A stretch of DNA of 64,000 bases from contig JBKBII010000002.1 in the NCBI GenBank assembly GCA_046299415.1, forward strand, positions 62,001 through 126,000. The letters run 5' to 3'. Of the stretch, positions 37,790 through 48,000 are shown piece after piece (position 1 is the stretch's first letter; the number at the start of each line of letters is the position of its first letter). Source of the DNA: JBKBII01 sp046299415. Lineage in GTDB: Bacteria > Pseudomonadota > Gammaproteobacteria > Ectothiorhodospirales > Ectothiorhodospiraceae. Both the position numbers and the translations under genes were made by a program. The notes beneath the pieces are model-generated. The model saw nothing but the letters and a program-made list of their open reading frames with translations. It was not told where the DNA came from and ran no database searches.

Positions 37790-38479
37790 TCAGGCTTGCG
37801 ACAGCGCCTCACGGAACTGACGAATGATCGAATCATAGCGGTTTGGATCATTGTCGTTCGCAGCGCCAAAGATTGCCGAGCCTGCAACAAAGGTGTCAGC
37901 GCCCGCGGCCTTGATTTCCGCGATATTGCTCGCCTTCACACCACCATCGACCTCAAGGCGGATTTCACGACCTGAAGCGTCGATGATCTTGCGCGCGGCG
38001 CGCAGCTTATCGAGCGTCGAAGGGATGAACGACTGCCCGCCGAACCCGGGGTTGACCGACATCAAAAGCACCATGTCAACCTTGTCGATCACGTACTCGA
38101 GATACGACAGAGACGTCGCCGGGTTGAACACGAGGCCAGCCTTGCAGCCTTCGTTCTTGATCAGCTGCAACGTGCGATCGATGTGCTTCGACGCTTCCGG
38201 ATGAAACGTGATGTAGCTCGCACCCGCCTGCGCAAAATCCGGAACGATGCGATCAACCGGCTCGACCATCAAATGGACATCGATATCAGCGGTTACGCCG
38301 TGCTTGCGCAGCGCTTCGCAAACCAGCGGCCCGATGGTCAGGTTCGGGACGTAGTGGTTATCCATCACGTCAAAATGGACGATGTCCGCGCCAGACGCGA
38401 GCACCTGATCGACCTCGGCGCCCAACTTGGCGAAGTCGGCCGACAAAATCGACGGAGCAATCAGATCAGGAAGAGCCAT
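37790..38479 (-). CDS. rpe: Ribulose-phosphate 3-epimerase
   Basis: 229 residues from ATG 38479, preceded by AGGGA. TIM-barrel metal and catalytic motifs are IAPSILSADFAKLG, IVHFDVMDNHYVPNLTIGP, DIDVHLMVEP, YITFHPEAS, LLMSVNPGFGGQSF and RLEVDGGV with GADTFVAGSAIFG. It interconverts ribulose 5-phosphate and xylulose 5-phosphate in the pentose phosphate pathway. It lies upstream of gph-trpE on the same strand, a known gammaproteobacterial neighbourhood. Its third positions are somewhat less extreme than those of its neighbours, as expected for a highly expressed gene. Confidence 0.97.
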   Translation of the reverse strand: MALPDLIAPSILSADFAKLGAEVDQVLASGADIVHFDVMDNHYVPNLTIGPLVCEALRKHGVTADIDVHLMVEPVDRIVPDFAQAGASYITFHPEASKHIDRTLQLIKNEGCKAGLVFNPATSLSYLEYVIDKVDMVLLMSVNPGFGGQSFIPSTLDKLRAARKIIDASGREIRLEVDGGVKASNIAEIKAAGADTFVAGSAIFGAANDNDPNRYDSIIRQFREALSQA

Positions 38480-38985
38480 GGTGAATCCCTGTGTCGTCGT
38501 CATACGGAAAGGTCAAATCAGCGCGAGTATCTGGCTACCGCAATCGCGACGATAACCATCACGATCGAAGCAGTCCGTACGCGTGCTTCGTTAGCCACAT
38601 GCGAAGATTAGCAGAAGCTGGAACCACAGCTTCGCGAGCCGGCCCTCGAACCGGCTTTCGCCAGACATCAATCCACCCATCGAGGCCAGCGGCGGCCCAA
38701 GAGTCAGCAAACGCCGCAAAGGCGCATCGGAGCCAGCCCGGCGATCGCATGCGGGGCGTGGTTCAGACCGCCTACATCACTCTAATCGCCGCCTCAGTCT
38801 GCGTCGGTCGCTCAATCGCCGAGGTCACAAGTCGCCCTTCCGACGCTCATCTGCGACAGAGTCAAGAGTCCAGACGTCCACGGATGGCGAAGTCCATACC
38901 GACGATGAAAAACCCCAGAATGTGCCTACGGACCGAGCTTGCACTCTCGGGTTGAATTAAGCCAAACGCACAATCATCCGATCAA
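38480..38985. other. Gap upstream of rpe
   Basis: No gene seen; holds the rpe promoter at its left end and ends at the cytochrome c terminator. Confidence 0.4.
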
Positions 38986-39028
38986 GAAAAAAGGCGAGTT
39001 CGGCGGCAAACCTGCCACCGAACTCGCC
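38986..39028 (-). terminator. Terminator of the cytochrome c gene
   Basis: On the minus strand GGCGAGTTCGG (39028-39018) pairs with CCGAACTCGCC (39003-38993), an 11-bp perfect stem that can extend inward, followed by a run of six T residues. It lies about 85 bases after the cytochrome stop codon. Confidence 0.9.
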
Positions 39029-39111
39029 CATCTCCTTGATGTCGCGGGTTGGGCTGAAACCTAAAAAAAACAGACCCAGCCGACACTCAACTCGAACATC
39101 GACGAATCAGA

Positions 39112-39447
39112 TCACTGAAAGGTTTCAGACATATACGCCGCGACATTCGCGATATCTTCATCCGACAGTGAACGCGCATGCGGAGCCATCAGCGCCGTGT
39201 GCTGGCCGACGGTCTCGCCGCTACGATACAGCTCAAGCTTACCCGTCAAGTAATCGACCGATTGGCCCTGCACCGACGGGAAAATCGCTTGACCCGCGCC
39301 TTGTGCGCCGTGACATGACAGGCATACGTTTTGGTACAGCGTTTGGCCTGCGGCAACGTCTTCAGCTGATACGGAAGTCGAAAACATCGAAGCGGCCAGC
39401 AGAGCAACACTGGATACAGTGCCGAAAACCACAGAATTGCGTTTCAT
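39112..39447 (-). CDS. Periplasmic monohaem cytochrome c
   Basis: 111 residues from ATG 39447, behind a strong GGAGGAGGAG. The signal peptide is MKRNSVVFGTVSSVALLAAS ending near STSVSA. The haem is bound at CLSCH (Cys42, Cys45, His46), and the sixth ligand is probably Met87 in TALMAPHA. It is a small class I cytochrome of the c553/c5 kind, an electron carrier between the bc1 complex or a dehydrogenase and a terminal oxidase. It stands alone with its own terminator. Confidence 0.94.
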   Translation of the reverse strand: MKRNSVVFGTVSSVALLAASMFSTSVSAEDVAAGQTLYQNVCLSCHGAQGAGQAIFPSVQGQSVDYLTGKLELYRSGETVGQHTALMAPHARSLSDEDIANVAAYMSETFQ

Positions 39448-39828
39448 CAGGACTCCTCCTCCAATCAAGGGATCTCTTTGCGGATCCGCCAAGCCTGTAT
39501 ACGGCAGATCAATCAACGACTGATGAATGCGATCGACGCAAAGCTACCCGGTGTGAAGCCCAAAATGAGCGCCGGTATCAGCCGCAAGGGGCAAATCCGC
39601 CTCGTGTGCGACGCACTCTTGGGGGCACGTTGACCGAAGCGGGCTCATGAAACATGGCACGACAACGTCACTGGCGCAACATTCCAACGCAATCATTATC
39701 TCAGTTAAATCGTAGGTTTGATCGGGCTACCTCACGCCGTCGCCTTGTCGAGCCTCCAGCGTCAACACCATGCTCTTGCCGACAAACGACTAACACCGAG
39801 GCGTTTGCACATCACGTCATAGCTTGGT
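39448..39828. other. Gap upstream of the cytochrome c gene
   Basis: No gene seen. It lies between two minus-strand genes and should contain the cytochrome promoter; no clear -35/-10 pair was found. Confidence 0.4.
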
Positions 39829-40605
39829 TCATTCCGTTCGGCTCGATCTCGGCCCACGATCAACCGTCCGATCGCCAAAATCGCTTCGTTGTGCGCGCGC
39901 TACGGTGTAATCGCGCCCCTGCTTGATCTTGTCGTAATCGTCAAAAACATCGCGAAAGGCGCCCTCGATAAATCGGCGCAGCCCGGTGATCGTCACAACC
40001 CAGATTTCACCACCCGGAACAAGATGGCGATGAGCGTCGAGCAACATGGCGTACAGGGCCTCCCGACCGATCTTCGCCGGCACATTCGACACCACCAGAT
40101 CGAAGCGCGCGTCACGCGGCAAAGCAGCAAAGCCATCCGAAAGTAGGACCTCGAACCCTGCGGTGGTCATCGCATCGGAGGACAGCTCCTCGTCGGATCG
40201 CACTTGTTGCAAGTTGCGCGGCGGCGGACTCGCGCAAGCGATGCGCTCGGCATTGCGACGGGCAAATTCCACCGCGGTCACATCCTTGTCGAGAAGCACC
40301 GCACGACACTCGGAGCCCAACCGCTTGCGTATCCACAGACCCAGCGGGCCGTACCCACACCCAAGATCACAGACACTACGCACGGCGTCGGGGGGCTCGC
40401 GCTGCCAGCGCCGCTCAAGCTCCTCGAGCAACAGGCGACTGCCAGTATCGAGTTCTCGTGGCGAAAACAAACCCCAGGTCGTCGACAGTTGCAACCCGAC
40501 TGCGCCGACGTCAAAGGTAATCTCGAGTGGCTCAGCAAGCCTTGCCCGCAGCCGCGCGCGACTTTCCGCATCGGCAAAATCGGTGGCCCGGGTCCATTCG
40601 CTCAT
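39829..40605 (-). CDS. RsmC-like small-domain SAM-dependent methyltransferase
   Basis: 258 residues. Rossmann methyltransferase motifs: VCDLGCGYGPLGLWI (SAM-binding GxGxG), AVLLDKDVTAVEFARRNAE (acidic loop), FEVLLSDGF and FDLVVSNVPA. In RsmC/RlmG enzymes the last motif is NPPF/Y; here it is NVPA, so the usual base-methylation pocket is altered. LVPGGEIWVV is the following strand. The N-terminal 50 residues contain LQLSTTWGLFSPRELDTGSR, typical of the MTS domain. The target could be rRNA or a small molecule. It stands alone, with about 500 empty bases towards purK. Confidence 0.85.
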   Translation of the reverse strand: MSEWTRATDFADAESRARLRARLAEPLEITFDVGAVGLQLSTTWGLFSPRELDTGSRLLLEELERRWQREPPDAVRSVCDLGCGYGPLGLWIRKRLGSECRAVLLDKDVTAVEFARRNAERIACASPPPRNLQQVRSDEELSSDAMTTAGFEVLLSDGFAALPRDARFDLVVSNVPAKIGREALYAMLLDAHRHLVPGGEIWVVTITGLRRFIEGAFRDVFDDYDKIKQGRDYTVARAQRSDFGDRTVDRGPRSSRTE

Positions 40606-41131
40606 CGTGCTGCACTCGTCAAATAACGTGAAAGATCTCGCAAATGGAGCCTCATCGGGATTTCAAAAACCCGATGGCCCCTGGCACACCGCAAAAACAA
40701 CCGGCTTTCGACCGGATCCAATCGCCGGCGCGAGAACCGTCGGCGCTGGCCAACACCACATCGACCGTCACATAAGCGATTTTCTGCGACCGCTGCCGCG
40801 TTGTGTCGGCAAGCTCGATATCCCAACCACCGCATCGAGATAAACGCAGCTCAGAGACACGACATCGGCTGTTTCGCGTGCGTTCCAAACCACCGCGAGC
40901 CAGCGCAAAAAAGACTCAAACAATCGACCACCGCCGAGAAAGACCACCACACCCGCCCCGCAATCCAGGCGGATGGCGAGTCCTGTTACAGCGGGGCACG
41001 GCGCTCAGATCCCTCACGAGATCAAAAAACACGAGCGACCGGGGGCGTCCAGCACCCTCACATCAGGGATACCGACGTCCTCGGGGATTCAGCCACCCCG
41101 TCGACCTCGATGCAGCCCACCACCCGGTCAG
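40606..41131. other. Gap between purK and the methyltransferase
   Basis: No gene seen. Frames at 40803-41135 plus and 40652-40888 minus lack domains and conserved-looking composition. Confidence 0.4.
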
Positions 41132-42520
41132 TTAGCGTTTAGCCCAAGGCGCGGCATCGAGCAAAGCGCTCAGCGCATCGCCCGGTGGTTCACTCGATCC
41201 GACGCGACAGACATGCCCCATCTTGCGACCCGGCCGTGCTTCGTCTTTGCCATACCAATGCAGGCGCGCATCGCCGCATTGCGTGATCGCGTCAAAGGCC
41301 GTGTCGGAGACTGCGCCCAAAAGGTTGTACAGCGTGACTGGCTGTAAGTCGGACACATCCGGTAGCGCCCACCCTGCGACCGCCGCCAGCTGCAAATCAA
41401 ACTGCGACGGACCACCGGCATCAAGCGTGACATGACCCGAATTGTGTGGACGCGGCGCGATCTCATTGACCGCCCAGCGCGAATTGCCATACGCATCACG
41501 GTAAAAGAAAAACTCCACGGTCAAAACACCCACCAGGTCAAGGGCTTCAGCGACCCGCACAGCGGCATCACGCAGCTCGTCGGCGGCCTCCCGGATCGTC
41601 GAAGTCGCCGCCGGAAAGCGTGATCGATGCAAAATGCCGGCGCGATGCTCATTTTCGATCGGCGGAAACGCGCGAGTCGCGGCGTCCTGCGCGCGCGCGA
41701 CAACGACCGAAGCCTCGGCCAACAGATCGAGGCGGGTCTCGATCACACAATCGACACCACCCAACTCGCGCCACGCCATCATCGCGGCCTGCACCGCGCC
41801 TGCGGATCCATCTGCGTCAAGCCGTCGCTGACCGTGGCCGTCGTACCCGAGGCGCGCCGTTTTCAGCACCACCTCACCAGTGCTCGACGCAATAGCTGAG
41901 AGCGCTTGTGCGACGTCGTCCTCGGTCTTCCCCCTCTCGAACGATGTCCCATCCTCCGCGCCGAATTCGCGCCCCCGATCCGAACGTAAATCCGGCCGAT
42001 GAATCAGTGGTTCACCGTTTGCGCGCACGCTAGTCACCGCGGGTTCAGCGGCCCCGTCACCACGGCAGCCCGTCAACGCCACCCAAGGCGCTATCGGCAA
42101 ACCCAGGGCGCTGAGGAATTTTTTTTCAACGATACGATCCTGCGCCACGGCCAAGGCCCGCACACCGGGGCGAAATGGCACACGCTTCGCCAGATCCAGA
42201 AGCGCCGATCGCGGAAAATTCTCGAACTCGCAGGTCACAACGGCCGCCTGCTCAAACTCCGAATGCGACGACAGCGCATCCACCGACAACACCCAATGCC
42301 GATCCGCAATCCGCCCGGCAGGCGCCGACGGCGACGGATCCACCACCCAGGTTTTCAAGCCAGCGCGCTGCGCGCTCATCACGAGATAGCGCCCGAGCTG
42401 GCCACCTCCGAGTACCGCGAGAATGTCGCCCGGGCGTAACGGCCGCGCGATCGAGCCCGCACCGGGCAAACTCATCGGCTGCCCCTCATCCACACTATCA
42501 TCACGCAGTGAGCCGATCAT
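41132..42520 (-). CDS. purK: N5-carboxyaminoimidazole ribonucleotide synthase
   Basis: About 462 residues (355 is usual). ATP-grasp features: DILAVLGGGQLGRYLVMSA, VVTCEFENFP, QDRIVEKKFL, VVLKTARLGYDGHGQ, VIETRLDLLAEASVVVAR, FFPIENEH-like AFPPIENEHRAGIL, GVLTVEFFF and NEIAPRPHNSGH. The C-terminal part ends YNLLGAV ... LHWYGKDEARPGRKMGHV. An insertion of roughly 45 polar residues (PAVTSVRANGEPLIHRPDLR and on) sits between the first and second ATP-grasp parts. It carboxylates AIR with ATP and bicarbonate in purine synthesis. ATG 42520 follows AGAAGG; ATG 42475 behind GAGGGG is an equally good start. It follows purE on the same strand. Confidence 0.96.
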   Translation of the reverse strand: MIGSLRDDSVDEGQPMSLPGAGSIARPLRPGDILAVLGGGQLGRYLVMSAQRAGLKTWVVDPSPSAPAGRIADRHWVLSVDALSSHSEFEQAAVVTCEFENFPRSALLDLAKRVPFRPGVRALAVAQDRIVEKKFLSALGLPIAPWVALTGCRGDGAAEPAVTSVRANGEPLIHRPDLRSDRGREFGAEDGTSFERGKTEDDVAQALSAIASSTGEVVLKTARLGYDGHGQRRLDADGSAGAVQAAMMAWRELGGVDCVIETRLDLLAEASVVVARAQDAATRAFPPIENEHRAGILHRSRFPAATSTIREAADELRDAAVRVAEALDLVGVLTVEFFFYRDAYGNSRWAVNEIAPRPHNSGHVTLDAGGPSQFDLQLAAVAGWALPDVSDLQPVTLYNLLGAVSDTAFDAITQCGDARLHWYGKDEARPGRKMGHVCRVGSSEPPGDALSALLDAAPWAKR

Positions 42521-42675
42521 CGCTTTCCTTCTGGCAGCCGCCACGGATCCTCGGCAAGCGATTGTCCTGCCCCGTTCCGACACCCTGAAGCTGCGATCCT
42601 GCAAGTCGACACGCGCAAGGGTCTCGCCGCACGAAGCACCACGCCGCCTGCCGCATCAATCACGCCCCGGATCGC

Positions 42676-43434
42676 TCATCGCCCCGCCCGACCCAACTCA
42701 GCCGCGGCAGCGCCGTGGACCCCGTCCTCGGCAGTTCTAGCTCCGCCAGTCTCGTGAGCCGCTCCTGCAACTGCGTTCAGAGTCTCGGGCGTCATCACTG
42801 GCGGCAACGTCGCAGCGGCGACGGTCGCAGTCTGGTCGGCGCGAAAAGCCTCCAACGCGGCAGCCAAGCGCCGATCTCCCGCCGCGGCCAACATCGCCAC
42901 GGCGAACAGCGCCGCGTTGGTCGCCCCCGCGCGACCGATCGCAAACGTCGCCACAGGAATCCCCGCCGGCATCTGCACGATCGACAACAACGAATCCTGC
43001 CCCTTGAGAACACGCGACTCGATCGGAACGCCAAGAATCGGCAACGTTGTCTTTGCCGCCAGCATCCCCGGCAGGTGGGCGGCGCCGCCCGCACCGGCAA
43101 TGATCACTCGCAGTCCGCGGTCTTCCGCGCTCGACGCGTAGTCAAACATCGCGTCGGGTGTCCGATGCGCCGACACCACACGCGCCTCGTAACTCACCCC
43201 AAAACGATCCAGAACCGACGCGGCCTCGTGCATCGTCGGCCAATCTGACGTCGACCCCATGACAACACCCACGAGTGGGCCCACGCGCAGGCGCCGATCA
43301 TCGAGATCGCTGGGCGCGGGACCGTGATGCGACGGCGGCAAATCAGCCGCATGGGCATCATCAGACGGACGGTCCTGATCGTGAACCGGACGCGTCGCCA
43401 GCGGGGCACCAGACATTTTCGGGTTTGTCTCCAT
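42676..43434 (-). CDS. purE: N5-carboxyaminoimidazole ribonucleotide mutase
   Basis: About 252 residues (about 165 is usual). The core begins GPLVGVVMGSTSDWPTMHEA, then YEARVVSAHRTPDAMFDYA, RVIIAGAGGAAHLPGMLAAKT, PILGVPIESRVLKGQDSLLS and MPAGIPVATFAIGRAGATNA, all class I PurE signatures. About 55 polar residues precede and 50 follow the core. It moves the carboxyl group on the product of PurK. The start is uncertain: ATG 43434, ATG 43416 and a longer frame to 43575 are possible; none has a clear ribosome site. It is divergent from fis. Confidence 0.95.
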   Translation of the reverse strand: METNPKMSGAPLATRPVHDQDRPSDDAHAADLPPSHHGPAPSDLDDRRLRVGPLVGVVMGSTSDWPTMHEAASVLDRFGVSYEARVVSAHRTPDAMFDYASSAEDRGLRVIIAGAGGAAHLPGMLAAKTTLPILGVPIESRVLKGQDSLLSIVQMPAGIPVATFAIGRAGATNAALFAVAMLAAAGDRRLAAALEAFRADQTATVAAATLPPVMTPETLNAVAGAAHETGGARTAEDGVHGAAAAELGRAGR

Positions 43435-43756
43435 CGCGGAAGCGTACCGACGCCTCGCCTTCAGCTCAACCGCAGCGAATCGCCGCGATGCGGTCTGGCG
43501 ACCCGCCGTAAACACCGAGTGCGAAAACGCATCTCTCACCGAAGCACTGTGAACAAGGCCTACTCTTGTCCTCAAGCTTGCCCCAGATCGGATCCCAAAT
43601 CGAACCCGCTACCGGCCTGGCATCGCACCTCACACACCGCGTATCGAGTCACCAGAGCCCGCGCGCGCGTACACTAATTGGCCGCGCCGCGCCACGTTGC
43701 AGTTCATCGAGACCTGAGGAAAGATGGGGCGCTAGTCAACACACAACGGATTCGGC

Positions 43757-44257
43757 ATGTCGCCCTCTAACCCCCGCCCGCCGCGCTCCGAAACCCCTTC
43801 CTCAAACTCCCCCCCCAAGCGCAGGTCGGCCTCGGAATCTGCACCCTCGCCGCGCTCCAGCGCGATTGACGTGGGCGGCTCAGGCCAGAGCGACCAAACA
43901 CGCGGAGAGGCTACGGGCGACATATGCCTGAAGGCTGCGAACCACTCGAGCCGCAACGCCGCCACGGCGCACACGAGGGTCAACGGCGAAAAGCGTAACG
44001 CGCTCATGGTGCAGGTGTCATCGACTGAATCATGCACCCTCAAAGAGGCTGTCGATCGGGCACTGGCTGGATATTTCAGCGATCTCGGCGAAAGCGCCCC
44101 GAGCAATCTCTATGATCTGGTTCTGCGCGAAGTCGAACGTCCACTTTTGGAACTGACGCTCGCACACTGCCAGGGCAATCAGTCGCGAGCGGCTGAAGCG
44201 CTCGGAATTCACCGTGGCACCTTGCGAAAAAAACTGCGCGAGCACGATCTCGTCTGA
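43757..44257 (+). CDS. fis: Fis-family nucleoid protein with long N-terminal extension
   Basis: 166 residues in the full frame. The last 80 residues match Fis: SCTLKEAVDRALAGYFSDLG, NLYDLVLREVERPLLELTL, then the helix-turn-helix HCQGNQSRAAEALGIHRGTL and RKKLREHDLV. Fis bends DNA and regulates rRNA and tRNA promoters and replication initiation. Residues 1-83 are Ser/Pro/Arg-rich and disordered; E. coli Fis (98 residues) has nothing like this. An internal ATG at 44006 would give an 83-residue protein of nearly normal size; neither start has a strong ribosome site. It is divergent from purE and lies upstream of the DnaA-box region and priA. Confidence 0.85.
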   Translation: MSPSNPRPPRSETPSSNSPPKRRSASESAPSPRSSAIDVGGSGQSDQTRGEATGDICLKAANHSSRNAATAHTRVNGEKRNALMVQVSSTESCTLKEAVDRALAGYFSDLGESAPSNLYDLVLREVERPLLELTLAHCQGNQSRAAEALGIHRGTLRKKLREHDLV

Positions 44258-44730
44258 GCGCCCCCGTCTGGCCCTTTTGGGAAACGCCGCAATCACTGAT
44301 GGCGGCCTGGGTCCCGTCCAACCGCCGAATCCCGTCCGACCGCGTTGCCACTGAGGCTCCACGGTCATCACGCCCACCCGGTCGTCGAAGCACCTCGATC
44401 CGGCCGCGTAATCGATACACCCAAATCGTCCCGACTGCATCCTATCGACCCCGGGCAAGTTGCGACGATCAAGCTTTCAGGGTCGTCTCACCGACATCAT
44501 TGCGCCGACATCGTTCTGAACGAGCCGTCTTTCGTCGTTCAAGCGAGTCAGGTTTTCTGATCGTCCCGCTCTGCCCGAACGTGATCGCGCAGACCGCGAA
44601 CGATCGCGACCAAAGTGCTTTGCGCACGTCGAGGACGCCATACCCCCGCAGCGCTTTGCACCCACGACTGTACCCGTTTGCGTGACCGGACCAACGACTC
44701 AACACCGACTTGCGCAGATCAAGAAAAAAT

Positions 44731-44739
44731 TTATGCACA
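44731..44739 (+). promoter_or_regulatory. DnaA-box-like sequence
   Basis: TTATGCACA matches the DnaA box TTATNCACA completely. It follows an A-run (AAGAAAAAAT) and is followed at once by TTGACA. Confidence 0.6.
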
Positions 44740-44817
44740 GTTGACAGCCGCTCGATCAACAGCTTCACAGTCGGCGAATCTTGCCGCAAACTGGTCGACC
44801 CAGACATCAGATAACGC

Positions 44818-44883
44818 ATGTAAAACACTGTTTAAAATGATAAATATAAAAAAGTGTCGATATTTTCATCAAAGTGTAAAAAG
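44818..44883. other. AT-rich stretch in GC-rich surroundings
   Basis: About 66 bases with few G or C, containing TTTAAAATGATAAATATAAA. It resembles a DNA-unwinding element next to DnaA boxes, but could also be a UP-element-rich promoter region. Confidence 0.6.
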
Positions 44884-44921
44884 TCGTGTTGCACTGCGAT
44901 TTTCAGCCTCATTGCCACATC

Positions 44922-44956
44922 TCATCCACAAAGTTATCCACAGGTTCTGTGAATAA
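44922..44956. promoter_or_regulatory. Cluster of three DnaA-box-like sequences
   Basis: TCATCCACA (44922-44930, one mismatch), TTATCCACA (44934-44942, perfect strong box) and TGTGAATAA (44948-44956, a perfect TTATTCACA box on the other strand). The second and third form an inverted pair five bases apart. Confidence 0.75.
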
Positions 44957-45014
44957 CCCCAATAACGCTCAGCCTCACGCAGGTTTGCGCGCCACAGCAG
45001 CGCAGGAAGCCCTT

Positions 45015-48000
45015 GTGCAAGACGCTTGGCGCGTGACCGTTGCTGTCGATCGCCCGATCGACGGTTTCCTTCACTACCGCTATCACACGGCTGAAGCTGA
45101 GTATTGCGGCGGTACATCCAGCGCGGTCGCCAGCGCAACATCAAGCCGCTCTCCACGAGTCGGCGAACGCGTGCGCGTCACCCTGCGCGGCCGAAACGTC
45201 CTCGGCATCGTCGTGGCCTACGAACGCCTCGGATCGCAACCGGATCCAGCGTCACCGACGCCCTCGTCCGCCGCCTCATCGGTTGAGTCTTCTCCGGCCC
45301 CACTGACCGCGGTATCGATCGCCCAGCAAAGCGGCGCCGGTTCAAAATCCTCGCAGGGGGTCGCATCAAATGTCGCGCACAAGCTTGCGCTTCAAGCCCT
45401 GCCGACGCTCCAACCGAACAGCGCCGAAGAACCCAGCGCTAACGACCCCCTTGGACGGTCAAACCGCGAACTGCCAAACCTCTCGCCCGACCGACTCGAC
45501 ATAGCCGTTGCACTCGATACCGAGCCGGCATTGAACGGGGCAATCGTCGCCCTCGCTTTGTTTGTCGCGCAGCATTACCACCAACCGCCGGGCCCCTGCC
45601 TGGCCGCCGCACTCCCGCCGGCCTGGCGCCAAACACACGAAGCACCGCGACTCATCAACGCCAAGACCCGCCGTCGTGCCCGAGCATCCATCCTCGGATT
45701 TCGCCAAACGCCCCTCGGACGATCCCTGCTCGAACTGATGAGCAACACCCCCGACGACGACAACGCAAGTGAGGCCACACGGCCAGCAGCACGGCCCCAA
45801 AGCCCATCCTCAGATAACGACGTTACGCGCGCATCGCGCGGCCTCACCACGAAGCAACACCACCTGCTAAATACAATTGCCCGCCGCGCAGCGCTCGATC
45901 CACGCGGCTACGCCGCGATCGATGGCACACCCCCATCGGCACCGCCTATCCCCTGCAGCACTGCTGCCCAAGCCGAATCGTGGCCACCCGAGCGCTCCCG
46001 CATCCAACGTCTGGTCGCACGCGGCCTCATCGAAGTGGTCACGGATGACAGCGACATCACCGCGGGCGATGGGCTAAACGGCTGCCACCACGAGATCACT
46101 GCAAACCCAACGTCAAAGGCCACGTCCTCGGGCCCCGAGTCAAACACAGGCCGCCCCCCCGAACTGACACCCGCTCAGCGCCACATCGTCGATCAGCTCG
46201 TCGCCTTGCTCCCCAGATCGCTCGACTCAGCCGCAGCCCCGACGCCCCCCGATGACGCGTCGATCAAGGCCCCATCATTCGAGGGCGCATCAGCAGGCGC
46301 CACCACCGAACGCACGCGCGACGATCGGCCTTCCACCGCGCCACCGTGGCCCGTTCACGCCCACACGGTTCTTCTCGAAGGCGTCACCGGTTCAGGTAAA
46401 ACGCGCATCTACGAAGAGGTCATCGCCGCGCTGATCGCTCACGCTGAAAAGCTCGGGCAACCGACGCCCTCGGTCCTCGTCCTCACACCGGAAATCGGCC
46501 TCGCACCCCAGCTCGTCGCCCGGCTGCGCAACGTCTTTGGCCACGCCGTCATCGAATCCCACTCCGGCCAAAGCGCCAGTGAGCGCGCGCGCGTCTTCAC
46601 TGCGATTCGCGCCGGTCAGGCGCGAATCGTTGTTGGCACCCGATCCGCGATTTTTTCGCCGCTCAAGAATCTCGCCCTGATCATCGTCGACGAAGAACAC
46701 GACGGCGCTTTCAAACAGACGCAAAGCCCGCTCTACAACGCCCGTGACCTGGCCGTCTGGCGCGGACGCCAGGCCGGTGCGCTAGTCATTCTCGGCTCTG
46801 CGACACCCTCGCTCGAAAGCCTCGCGAACGCGGCCGCCGGCCGGTATCGCCAACTACGCCTTGACCAGCGGCCCGACGGCACCGCGCCACCGCGAATCGA
46901 CATCATCGACCTGCGTCGACACACACCCGACGAGGGCCTGAGTACAACGCTCCTACACGCCATCAGCGCCACGCTCGAGCGTGAAGAACACGTCTTTTTG
47001 CTGCTCAACCGCCGCGGCTACGCCCCGGCGCTGTTATGTACTCATTGCGGCTGGAATGCCGGATGTCCAAGGTGCGACGCGCATTTGACCGTCCACCACG
47101 GGCGCACACCCCACCACGCAGCACGACAGGCCCGCCTGCGGTGCCATCACTGCGGTTACGGCGAACACGCACCGCGCAATTGTCCCACCTGCGGCACGCC
47201 ACTTGACGCGCGCGGACTCGGCACGCAACGCATCGAACGCGCACTCGCCGCACACTTCCCGCTCAATCGTGTCCTCAGGCTCGATCGAGACGCCCTTGCC
47301 GGCCCGCGCGATCTCGCCCGTGCCCTGGCCCGCCTGCGCACCGAACGCGGGCTGATCGTCGTCGGCACTCAACTGATCAGCAAAGGTCACGATCTGCCCG
47401 ACGTCGGTCTAGTGGGCATCGTCGATGCCGACGCGGGCTGGTACTCCGCCGACCTGCGCGCCGCGGAACATACCGCACAGCAAATTCTTCAGGTGGCCGG
47501 TCGCGCCCGACGCGCGCCAGCGCCGACGCCCACACAGGCGTCAACCCCCGCCGTCCTGCTACAGACCTGGGTGCCCGAACACGAGCTCGTGCAGGCACTG
47601 CGTGACGGCCGCTGGCCACCGATCGCCGCCAAGTTACTCGCTGAACGACAAGCGGCGGCGCTCCCGCCATTCGGTCGCGCAGCCCTACTGCGACTCGACG
47701 GCATCAATGCCGATGATACGACCCGAGCCGCAAACGACCTTGCCGCTTGCCTGCGTAGCCTCGCGTCGACTGCGCCGTCGGCTGCGACAGGGGCCCACTC
47801 ACCCCCCCCCTCGACCAACGCGCATAACGTCGTACCACCGCCCTCATCGGCAGGGGCGCGACACGTCGGACCGTCAACGCCTAGAGTCCTCGGCCCAGCA
47901 CCCGCGCTCATCGCCCGCGTGCACAATCGATACCGTGAGCAGATCCTGCTGCTTGGCCCAAGTCACGCAGCGCTCCACCCACTGCTCGACGAGGCCTCGT

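Larger units (their letters stand above)
44258..45014. other. Intergenic region with AT-rich stretch and DnaA boxes
   Basis: The first 440 bases have average composition and no gene. From 44721 the DNA becomes AT-rich and contains DnaA-box-like sequences, listed separately. Probably an extended regulatory region of priA or a DnaA-binding locus. Confidence 0.6.
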
